Of a stretch of 64,000 nt of DNA, positions 54,354 to 64,000 are shown piece by piece (positions within the stretch are counted from its first letter, which is position 1; each line of letters opens with the position of its first letter). This DNA is from Typha latifolia (taxonomy: Eukaryota > Streptophyta > Magnoliopsida > Poales > Typhaceae). The notes beneath the pieces were generated by a model, which was not told the DNA's origin, ran no database searches, and was given only the letters and a program-made list of their open reading frames with translations. The stretch covers positions 14,063,923 to 14,127,922 of the forward strand of contig CM034099.1 in the NCBI GenBank assembly GCA_019914945.1, read 5' to 3'. The position numbers were made by a program, and so were the translations under genes.

Positions 54354-56906
54354 CATCTAGTGCACCAGCAGTCACCGGCTGTCGGAAAAGCCGTCGTTGG
54401 TCGTCTGTCCGGCGGTGAGCCTCTCTCTCTCTCTCCTTCTCTCTCTCTCTCTCGCTCTCTCTCTCTTAGTCTTTCTCTGTCAGTTTCCTCTCAGGACACC
54501 GGAGGTTTGAGCCCCCGACGAGAGGGCGGTTGCTGAGTGGCCACCAGCGGCCATACTGCTGCGCTGCGGCCCAACCCTCTTTCCTCTCTTTCTACTTCCT
54601 TTTTTTTTTCTTCTTCTTCTTCTCCTTCTTTCCCCTCTTGGATTGCACCTTGCAGCGCATGGTGCTGGGCCCGGCCCAGCACCCTGCTAAGCATGGTGCT
54701 AGGCTCGGCCTAGCACCTACTATGTTAAGGTGCTGGGCTCAGCCCAGCACTATGTAGATTATATATATATATATATATGCATATTATTGACTACTAATTA
54801 TATTTATTTATGTTATTAATTATTCAATTAGCTTAGTTAATTTAATGTATTTAATTTATATGAATTAAATATAATTATATCTTAGTTAGTAAATAAATCT
54901 AATTATATCATGTTTAGCAAAATACCTACAACTTAAAATACTATTTTAATCCTAGGTAGGTAATAGTAATTATTAGGGTTATGTGTGTATATTCTTACGT
55001 AATTATTTATAGTAACTTAATTCTTATTTTCTTAATTATTAAAGAGAATAATAGGTAGATAATTATGTTTTTAAATACACTATTAAATAGTATAATTATG
55101 GTTAATAAATAACAAAATAAATATAGAAATGAAGAGTACATAATTACAATAAGAAATTATCTTTTAGCCATGTTAATTTTAATGAATAGAAAGACTGACA
55201 TTATTTGTTATAAATAATTTTAGATCCCAACCCCGCTATTCAAGACCCTGTGGACTTAGCTATCGAGGAATGATCATTGTCGTAGCAACGTGAACGAGTG
55301 GTTGTTTGGTATTTGCAGTGGTGGTGAGTAGTCTTATCCCCTAGATGCCATTATCAAATTATGTTATATTATATATTATGTATATGCATATTTTGGCCTC
55401 TAGCATGATTATATGACTTTATCTAGAGATGATTTCAATCGAGCATATTTTATCATTCATTTGATTAGGCTGATCCGGGATATGAGTACATTGGTGATAT
55501 ATAAAGATGATCGGAGATGACTATATGATTGGAGACTGTATTGCATTATTTTCCTCTTGACTTCCTTACCACCTAACTTCCTGATATGAATGACTTGTTA
55601 TAGTATTGGATATATGCATGTGATCTATTATATAGAAGGAAATGCATGAATCTCATTGATAGAAAAGTTGATAGAAAAAGCATGAGGGTACCCGAGTAGG
55701 CTCTAGGGTTAGGGGTGCCTTGAGTGATGATTATGGTCGCTAATATGCGATATCTCATGGCCCATGTCCGAAGTCAGTTGAGTCTGTGCACATAGACAAT
55801 CAGACACCTGCCGTTCGCTAGGGCATGCGTGTGGCGAGTTACTCTCATGTGATTTCTATTAACTAGTGGGGGTACCCAATCCAGATAGATTTTGATGTAT
55901 CCTTAGCGTATGACAAGATATAATTATGACTGAGATACCCTTAGCGTATGGCATGGTATGATTTGAGACTACGGGTAGGATGTTGAGATCAAGTACTAGG
56001 TGTTGACTGTGCATAGTGGTCTAGTATGATGATATTATACCGAGATATCAGTGATGATTGTGATGTTGAAAAATTCATATGATTTCATCATCATTTAGTT
56101 ACCTGATTATCGAGTGATCAATATGCATCATATATGGTTGCATTTGATATCATAGCGTGGTCATGGTCGGCATGCATCATGTGTTATATTTGAGAGAGAG
56201 TTGTGACGATAGTATAACATGAAAATCTATTTACTCATCATTGTCGAGGATTATATACTTTTATTAGTTATGACATATTATCTACTTTTCAGATATATAT
56301 TATTGAGGATACATTCATATACTCATTCATGACATGATGCTCTTGCTGATTCATATTATCCTGTACTCGATTTATTCTCTATTTGGCTTCACTGATTTAA
56401 GGTAAGATCTATTCACTGAGCCTTTAGCTCATGACTCTCTTTATTTTCTCCTTTCCAAAAACCCAAGTATACGAGTGGAGCAGGATACTCCGTTGGAGGT
56501 CTTGCCAGTGGGTGAAGAATAGAGTGTGGTTAGTGTTATACGCTAGATGAGATATCTTTTCTGATGTATGAGTGGACATCCCCCAAAGTGTGTCTTTATC
56601 CTTGTTTTATATGCTAGTAGGTGATTTTGTACTTGAATAATTATGTATATATCACTGTTGTGTGAATGTAGTTGTAAAAAGCTCTTGATGATGTGTTGTG
56701 GCCTGTGTGAGGCCCAAGTAGGGTTATCTATATGCTGTTGACAGTTAGACTTGAGTTATTCTTAATTTAGATATTGTGGATAAAATTATGATGTTGCTAC
56801 TGGTTTATTTGATTGTCAGTAACTAACCAAATGGTCAGGTGCTATGTACGTGCCATGTGGGCTCGTGCCAGGCACGTGTTTACAATTGGGTATTACAATA
56901 TCTCAT
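54040..56906 (+). mobile_element. Family A LTR (copy A5), 5' end missing
   Basis: The first bases (TGTAACAACCC) are absent; recognisable from ACAAAAAACAAAAATTTC and GGCCACGTTGTGGCTGGCC. It has CT tracts (54311-54350, 54419-54470), the donor-like GTGAGC (54415-54420), three hairpins (54661-54750), a TA run (54757-54776) and the end GGGTATTACA. Right of it lies A6 in opposite orientation with no spacer, and no target duplication is seen, so this junction is a rearrangement. Confidence 0.75.
54661..54750. repeat. Three consecutive hairpins in LTR A5
   Basis: GGTGCTGGGCCCGGCCCAGC, then GGTGCTAGGCTCGGCCTAGC, then GGTGCTGGGCTCAGCCCAGC, each followed by AC(C): three versions of the same inverted repeat within 90 bp. 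Confidence 0.8.
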
Positions 56907-58843
56907 TATGAAATTATAATATAACATCACCGAATATAACAATATATGATGTATAACAATCACGATCTAATGATACTAGTCATATCATTAATGATGCATG
57001 ATGCATGCCAACCACTAAATAATCGTATATGTCAGAGCTAGATATAATCCACTTATCTCCCACTATCACAATCATCTATCTCAACTCTGAATATCATTCA
57101 CCATGTTGAACTACGGTACCTAGCCCCAAACTCGATCCACATCATGCCACAAGCTCAGAGCATATCCTATCATACGCTAAGAGTATCTCTATAGATAAAT
57201 CATACACTGCCATACGCTAAGGGTATCTTTGTAGATAAATCATACCCTGCCAAACGCTAAGGGTATATCAATGATAGTTATACCCTGTCATACGCTAAGA
57301 GTAGAACCATCAGTCATCACCATACTCTGCCATATGCTAAGAGTATGTCCAGTACTAGTTAGGACCAGATACCGTTCCAGCTATCACATCACATATATAA
57401 GTATTTTCATAATTTTCTATACATGATAGATCATATGCAAATATCCGGTACTATAATAGATCATGCAACTCAAAAATTTAGGTGGTAAATAAGCTAAGAG
57501 AAAAATGATGTAATGTAGACTCCAACCATGTATCTAACACATGCATACTCCCGCTAGTCTATCACATGCACACTTATGCTAGAGATCATCTCGGTATACA
57601 ATCATAATAGTATAATCATCTCCAATCATCTCTATATATCACCAATGTACTCATATCCCAGATCAGCCTAATCAAATGCATGATAAAATATGCTCGACTA
57701 TAATCATCTCTAGATAAAGTCATATAATCATACTAGAGGCCAAAACATATATGTACATAATATATAATATAACATAATTTGAGAAAGGCGTCTAGGGGAT
57801 AAGACTACTCACAATCTGATCAAAAGACCAAATACACATATTCCTCACATACGCTAATCAACCGAGTAACAACTCATTGCTAGCAAGGTCCACGGGGCCT
57901 CATATAAGGGGGTTCAGGATTTGGAAATATTTAAGTAGTAAGAAGTTAGTCGTTCATCTAATTAAAATCTATTCATGTAAAATATGATGATTTATTAGAT
58001 TTTAGAATTTCTACTTATCTTTATAACTAGCTAGATTTTTAATTATAAATAAAAATATAAATATAGATAAAAACCTAATTAGAATTACATTATAGCTTGA
58101 TTAATTAGGGACAATGTAGTCATTACTTTATACAATAATAAATAAATACGTAAGCCTATTATTTTATTTGTTACAAAATAATAATGTATAATAAATTATT
58201 AGAATTATTTAAAATGTGACTCATAAGAATATTAGTATATAAATTTGATAATTATAATTTACAAATCTATATATTAATCTAATAGAGATATAAATAAATA
58301 AATATGAGTATTACCTATATTTATACCTAATTAATCATTGATTTTACAAATTATAATTAATGCTAATCATCTTGAAGAATATATATTATTATTAAAATAA
58401 TTAATGTTTAAATAATATTTTTGCATTAATTAAGAAGGAAAAAACCTAAATAAATAACATCAATAAAATAATTAATTAATTAAAATACTGCCATCGCTCG
58501 GCCCAGCACTACCTGCTACAATGCTGGGCCGAGCCCAGCACTGTGCAGAAGGAGAAGGAGAAGAAGCCGAGGAAGAAGGAGGAGGAGGAGAAGAAGAAGA
58601 AGGAGGAGGAGGAGGAGAAGAAGAAGAAGAAGAAGAAGAAGAAGGGAGGAGGGGAGGGAAGTGCGGACCCGAGTCGGCGGGGAAGGCACCGGGCTGCTGG
58701 CGCCAACCTCTCGCCGGTGGCTTGGTTCCAACGAGCTTGAGCTCAAGTGTGAGCAAAAGAGAGAGGAGCTCACCAACGCTCGTGGAGGTAGCGACGGTGG
58801 TTTCCAAGGACGACGACGGCCTTGATAGGCCGGCTTCGGCACG

Positions 58844-58898
<55 letters not shown>

Positions 58899-59109
58899 AG
58901 AAAGAGAGGTGGTGGAGGGCGGCGGTGCCGGGGCCCACTGCGGCTAGCTGGCCGTAGCCGGTTGGCTGCGGCAGCGGTAGTGGGCGCGTGGAGCCTCACC
59001 ACGCAAACTACTCATGCAGCTTGCATGGGAACGAGGTTGGCCACACGTCATGCTCGAAAACTTTTTATTTAATTTAATATTTATATTTTTTGTGGGCAGG
59101 GTTGTTATA
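56907..59109 (-). mobile_element. Family A LTR (copy A6), 3' end missing
   Basis: Minus strand begins TATAACAACCCTGCCC (TG mutated to TA) and runs through the GA tract (58846-58895), donor-like site (58768-58773, GTGAGC), hairpins (58497-58543) and CATACGCTAAGGGTAT repeats (57155-57345). It is cut at 56907, about 750 bp short of the LTR end as seen in A4. A purine tract follows on its upstream side (59110-59125), so this is a 3' LTR rather than a solo LTR. Confidence 0.78.
57155..57345 (-). repeat. Short tandem repeats in LTR A6
   Basis: Five CATACGCTAAGRGTAT-type units at 40-50 bp spacing, as at 34600-34800. Confidence 0.7.
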
Positions 59110-59125
59110 TTTTCCTTCCCCTTTA
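59110..59125 (-). other. Polypurine tract of a family A element
   Basis: Minus strand TAAAGGGGAAGGAAAA, preceded by AAATTTTGGGGTCGAAATT; this GGGG-x-CGAAATTT phrase before the LTR is typical of Tekay-like elements and ties family A to that group. Confidence 0.65.
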
Positions 59126-60716
59126 CAAAAATTTCGACCCCAAAATTTATATCACGCTGGTATTATAAGAAAATCCACATATCTAGTTCCACTACCTTCT
59201 AATCAAATCGACAATCGTGCAATCTCACTGTTACAGATTTATAACTCATACTTCATTCACTAACTTACTCATTAACTCCTAATATTACACAATCACAACT
59301 AACTTCAATCTAGGTCAGTTAGGTAATCATACTATGTTTATAGACATCAATAATACCACTAGTATGCAAGAAAGAGTACATTCATTCTACAATATAAAAA
59401 GTGTCATCATCTATTAATTGAATCGTATTCTACTCCAAAATACCTCAAGCTGTCCAAATGTATCACTTTTCCTGCTAACTACAACAATATAACAATGTAA
59501 TGCCATAATCACCTATGATAATACAATACAACTTATTTAAGTAAAGTATCTCCAATCTACTGAATGTATACTCTGAACCCAAACCTGCTCAATGATTATT
59601 CTTCAATACTATCACTAATACTAAGTAGAACAATAAATACAAGTTATTTCAAGAACATCTAAAATACTTAACTCATGCTTATCTTTCTAGACAAATAATG
59701 TCACTAATCTAAACATACTCAACATCATCTGATATCCTCGTAAAATTTAGGCGATAGCACAAACTCTCTTATTTAAAGTGCACTGCTCATATGCTTAAAC
59801 CATTATACAAATTACTAGATAAATCAATATAAAAGATCACACCTATCCATATAAGACTATAATATCAACATGTATTCATTATACATCCTTTAGAATAACA
59901 TACAGTGCATCAAATCCAACCTATCAATGTAAATCCTAATGCAACCTCAAACGAAATTTATATCCTCTTCTGATTCTCTAGATTATCTTCATTCTTAATC
60001 TGCAATATCAGAAAGGTTAAATCCAAACTATCTCAAGAAACATATATGATAAACTTTATAATGATCTTTCTATCAATTATTTTCTATATCCAAACTATTC
60101 ATTCCTCGATTCACACAATTCCAGTTTGATCATTATCTATTTAATTACTATCACTACTAATATATCCACTAAAATATCACTTAATGATAACGATATTCAG
60201 ATCCGAAGACTATCTACTGAGTTCTACGAAGCAATCCAATAATCTCTTCACTATCTCGATAGATATAATATGCAATTCATAATATTAATCTCTCAAATTT
60301 GTCATGCTATTATGGTCTACCAATAAAATAACTAACACTAACTGATTCATATCGATCAAAAGACATCCAAAAATATAGCTTACAATCTTACTAGTATATC
60401 TTCCATTTTACTTTAGATTAACTCACAACCTTAACTTTGCAATTAATTAAAAGATCAAATTTTCACAAACAATAATGGGACCAATCATGAAATCATTATC
60501 TCCCAATCAAATATCTTTATCTTAAGACTCAATTGCAAACCTGTAAGTCTTTATAGTTATTAAGATAAATCTCATCGTTCTAAAAGGCTCACTAAATAAC
60601 CTCTAGTAATAATCGAATATATAAGCCAACGGTTAAATAAATGCTAATATAATCATTTTCCTATACATCATTATCCGTTTATCGTCTAGCAGTATAATAA
60701 ACATCCATCGATGCAC
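59126..60716 (-). other. AT-rich non-coding stretch, probable internal part of a family A element
   Basis: No reading frame above background on either strand and no recognised repeats. By position it is the internal region next to a family A 3' LTR. Either the coding part is deleted or the element is a non-coding large derivative. Confidence 0.4.
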
Positions 60717-61434
60717 TGTTAGGTTTTTAATTGTTGGCAATTATGTACAAAATATTCTAAGTTTATTTTTACATGTATATGAGCTTTATACAAGTCTAGA
60801 ATATCTCTGTTTGAAGAATTGCAAGATTATTGGAGAAAAGCTGTTGAGTTCACACCGCATTCACAAACGTGTTCGAACGTGGGGCGTTCACAAACGCGTT
60901 CAAACGCGGGTACTGCATTCACACAAACCGAGAGTTGCGTTGACAAACACGTTCGAACGCGTGTACTTGCGTTCACACAGGCCGAGAGCTGCATTCACAA
61001 ATGCGTTCGAACACGGGTACTTGCATTCATATAGACCAAGAGCTGCGTTCACAAACGCGTTCGAACGCAACCCGGGCCGCGTTCGAACGCACCTGAGATC
61101 AAGTCAGGTCGTTCGAACGCACCTGGGCCGCGTTCGAACGCACCAACGAAGTTTGAAAATATTGGATTCTCGTGAGTACGGATAAGACTTGGATTTGGCT
61201 CTATCTTGGAGATCATATATAAGGATTGTGATGCCCTATCTCTAGGGAGGTTGAAGAAGTATTATTGAAGGAGACTTCTTGAGGCTACATGGGTTCTTCA
61301 ACTAACAAGGTTTTACTCATCTACAAAACTTAATCTTTCGTCTTAAGGGCTATCTAAACAAAAGATCAATCTCGAGGGTTACTGAGGTTGGACTTCAATC
61401 ACGAGAAGCAGTGAATCGTGGGTTTTAGCGAACA
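60717..61434 (+). repeat. Copia family E LTR, 3'-truncated (E3)
   Basis: Starts TGTTAGGTTTTTAATTGTTG and parallels 45803-46625, including the CpG-rich array and a TATA box (61216-61222). It stops at GGGTTTTAGCGAACAA and is fused to copia RNase H. Confidence 0.85.
60855..61145 (+). repeat. CpG-rich GCGTTCGAACGC array in E3
   Basis: Shorter version of the array at 45937-46335; AGCTGCGTTCACAAACGCG-type units at about 54 bp spacing, then GGCCGCGTTCGAACGCACC twice. Confidence 0.85.
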
Positions 61435-61763
61435 AAGCCGAGTACATTGCAGTGGGAAGTTGTTGTTCTCAGTTACTATGGATGAAACAAATGGTCAAAG
61501 ATTACGGCATTGAACAAGATAATATGGTGCTTTATTGTGACAACATGAGTGCTATTAATATATCAAAAAATCCTGTTCAACACTCGCGTACAAAACATAT
61601 TGATATCCGACATTATTTTATACACAAGTTAGTTGAAGACAAAACAATAGCACTAGAACATGTTGAGACGGAGAAACAGTTGGGTGATCAATTTACAAAA
61701 CCTTTGGATTTACAGAGATTTGAGTATCTTCATACTTCTTTAGGGATTTGTGCTTTGGATTGA
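61435..61763 (+). pseudogene. Copia RNase H, C-terminal part
   Basis: AEYIAVGSCCSQLLWMKQMV, then VLYCDNMSAINISKNPVQHS, TKHIDIRHYFIHKL, EKQLGDQFTKPLD and a natural-looking stop after GICALD. This is the end of Ty1/copia pol, where RNase H removes the RNA strand during reverse transcription; AEYIA, YCDN and HID-RHHF-type motifs are present. The frame is open, but the rest of gag-pol is gone: the LTR is fused directly in front. Confidence 0.88.
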
Positions 61764-62760
61764 TTTTTTTTGTTTTCGTTTGCGTGTTTTTTTTATTTCT
61801 TTTTGGTTTTTTTTACTTTTTTTACTTTGAACTTTTCTTTGGTTTTAGTTTCAGATTTGTCAAGAGTTTTTGTCATAAAAAAAATGTTGATGCACTCCTA
61901 GATTCAATAATATACTCTTGACATATAAATATGATTTTTCTCTTGATTATGAGTTATTATAGTCAATTTTGTCATCTTGCAGTATATTGTATCATTTCTG
62001 ATTTATTCACTCTCTCGACTTTTATGATAATTAAACTAAATTTAATGCACTCATAACGTGTGTACATTCTTGAGGGAGCATGACATCATGAATTTTTTTT
62101 AATAGCTCACTATTGACGTTGATTTGCACAGTTTGATCTCATGCTTAGTCATCACAAATATGTTCATAAAAGATCAATGAAAAGGGCTACAATGAGTTAG
62201 TGTGAAAGCCATCTTGTTTAGAGTCAAGTTTGACTCAGTACATTGCTTGCAAATTAAATAAATTTTTTTGATATTTGTGAATATCTTTTTGCACATTGTT
62301 TGATATGTACTATAAGAAAAGGGCTACCTACTCATGTGTGAAAGCCACCATTGCACCTATATGGTTTATGTATAAAAAAAAATACAGAAAAAATTCATGT
62401 TCGGTTATGGAGAATAAGTCGAAAAGTGCAAATTTAAATACTAAGTCGGTTTGACTACTGTGTTGTATCATTGTTTACATAGGAAAGTTTATTTAAGAAG
62501 AATGTTTCATGTTATCTATGCTCACTTTGCATATGCATATAGTTATGATCAATCAAGATTAATTTAATTTTGATTGGTGCATTAGAATTGATTATAATAT
62601 GTTTTTGATGATTTGATTGATCTGTGTATGACTTATTTCATTCGATTGTCACATTCTATGTCTTGAATCTATTTTGAATTTCTAGAAGTGCATCTCCACA
62701 AAGATTTTTTTTATTTTTTCTTAGATTTTTTACTTAAAAAATAGGGGGCATTTGAATTCA
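61764..62760 (+). other. Copia region between pol and env-like part
   Basis: T-rich stretch, then phrases such as GGGCTACAATGAGTTAGTGTG and CTCATGTGTGAAAGCCACC (AAAGCCA twice, near 62205 and 62345). Long non-coding DNA here is normal in SIRE-like elements, and no coding sequence is visible. Confidence 0.55.
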
Positions 62761-63221
62761 AATTTTTGAGTTCGAACGCGCAGACTGGTGCGTTCGAACG
62801 CACTCGAGGATTCTTTATATATTGCGTCTGAATCCAAGGGTTTTCATCTTCCATCTTCCAAACCCTAGAAACCCTTCATTTTCTCCCTCTCAAATCTTCA
62901 AGATCTTGGTCTTTTTCATCAAATTTCTCACTACAAACCCTTTTAGAGGGTAGTTTTCCTCCGGATCTAGCGTCTTTCAGTCGAATCTCTTAGTTTTTCT
63001 TCACTTTTGCGAGGTATGATCATCCATCAATTTTCCTATTTTTTTATTCAATTGAGCCTCTTGATCTTGATTGATTTCGTGCTTTTTCGAGTTTTGATCA
63101 CGTTAAAGTTACTATCTTGATGTTTCTTGTGTGATTGAACGTGATATCTTAGCGTTTTCAAGTTGAAGATCATCCAAGGCCACCTTCGTCACCTACTTCG
63201 GCTCCCAGGTTTTCTACATCT
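62761..63221 (+). pseudogene. Leader and start of an env-like region (E4)
   Basis: Matches 40595-41072 read in reverse: GAGTTCGAACGCGCAGACTG, GTGCGTTCGAACGCACTCG, CCAAACCCTAGAAACCCTTC. The coding start MPKKAAVSN is deleted; only about 15 codons (RPPSSPTSAPRFST) remain before LTR A7 cuts in at 63222. Confidence 0.6.
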
Positions 63222-63407
63222 TGTAATAACCCAAGGTTAAAAAAAAAAAAATTCCTGCACTGCATGGCAGTGGCAGCGGAGTTGGGCGCCACGCACCCCA
63301 AGCGCTGGCCCGGCCAACCTGGCCGAGCCAGCTGGCGCGGTGGGCCCCGCTGCCGCCATCGCAACCGCAGCCTCCCTCCCCACCGCCTCTCTCTCCCTTT
63401 TCTTCCG

Positions 63408-63440
<33 letters not shown>

Positions 63441-63538
63441 TCAAGCTCTCTCTGACCTTTCTCTCTTTCTCTCTCTCTCTCAAACACTCTCTCCCTCTAC
63501 CCACTGCCGGCGCCACCTCCTCTAGCTCCGGTGAGCCT

Positions 63539-63593
<55 letters not shown>

Positions 63594-64000
63594 TCTCTCT
63601 ACCTCTCTCTCTCTATTTCTTCTTTTCTCCTTGTCGGCTTCCTCTCGGAACCGCCGGAGGATTGAGCCGTCGGCGAGAGGCCAGCTGCTGAGTGGCCACC
63701 AGCGGCCGCACCCCTCCCCCATGGCCCAACCTTCTTCTTCCTTTTTCTTTCTTCTTCTTCTTCTTCTTCTCTTTCTTCTTATTCTTCTTCTCTTTCTTCT
63801 TATTCTTCTTCTCTTTCTTCTTCCTCTCCTCCTCCTCCTTCTTCCCTTCTCTCCTCTGACTGCACCCTACAATTAAATAATATAATTATGATTAATAAAT
63901 AAAAAAAACAAATTTAGAAATGAAGAGTACATAATTACAATAAGAAACTATTCTTTTGTCGGGTTAATTTTAATTAATAGAAAGACTGACATATTTGTTA
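63222..64000 (+). mobile_element. Family A LTR (copy A7), runs off the window
   Basis: Starts TGTAATAACCCAAGG followed by a poly(A) run, as in A1. CT tracts (63414-63430, 63543-63600), donor-like GTGAGC (63531-63536), CTT tract (63730-63840). The final bases (TAAACTATTC…) match A5 around 55150. Frames rich in Leu/Ser or Arg/Glu here are microsatellite translations. Confidence 0.85.

Overview
This 64 kb window looks like heterochromatic, transposon-saturated nuclear DNA of a flowering plant. Supporting signs are plant-type transposase, Ty3/gypsy, Ty1/copia and LINE coding remnants, initiator-Met-tRNA primer sites, GT/AG introns, CT/GA microsatellites and AT-rich spacers. The species cannot be named; a monocot is a guess only. 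I see no intact protein-coding gene, no tRNA, rRNA or CRISPR array, and nothing bacterial. The one candidate for a host gene is a short GC-richer exon on the minus strand at 7991-8354. Family letters (A, C, D, E, F, G) are my own labels.

Layout. 85-2277: dead hAT transposase. 2510-3348: non-autonomous Mutator-like element with ~110 bp inverted ends and a 9-bp target duplication. 3940-4902: probable hAT-type relic. 5308-7030: internally deleted Ty3 element G with both LTRs and a 5-bp duplication. 7991-8354: possible host exon. 9015 to about 30850: the wreck of a large Mutator-like element carrying a Ulp1-type protease gene on the plus strand (9015-14816) and a MuDR-type transposase with SWIM finger on the minus strand (30121 down to 21770). 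It is split by three solo LTRs (10041-12287, 22659-25128, 25813-29608) and a 5.9 kb Ty3 element C1 (15904-21764). 30862-42467: Ty3 element C2 plus a second LTR and gag start (C3). C2 is split by a solo LTR (33607-36776) and by the 3' half of a SIRE-like copia element E1 (38121-41072).

42468-50322: AT-rich DNA with a long hairpin, a 217-bp tandem duplication and a ~300-bp tandem array. The array is interrupted (44834-49555) by a Ty3 remnant F, a copia LTR E2, a GC-rich relic, a family C LTR piece and a LINE ORF1. 50323-54039: family D Ty3 LTR and pol remnant. 54040-59109: two family A LTRs abutting in inverted orientation. 60717-63221: copia E3/E4 relic (LTR piece, RNase H, 3' region, start of the env-like region). 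63222-64000: a further family A LTR running off the end.

How the parts relate. Removing four LTRs together with one copy of their 5-bp duplications rejoins the interrupted reading frames in the same register, so the nesting order is clear: the Ulp1-carrying element and C2 are older, the family A insertions younger. The most unusual features are three. A CpG-rich palindrome, GCGTTCGAACGC, is repeated in LTRs of both a copia family (E) and a Ty3 family (C). Family A LTRs carry a conserved CT-tract, splice-donor-like site and hairpin module. And one transposon wreck combines a Ulp1-type gene with a transposase and two flanking tandem arrays.
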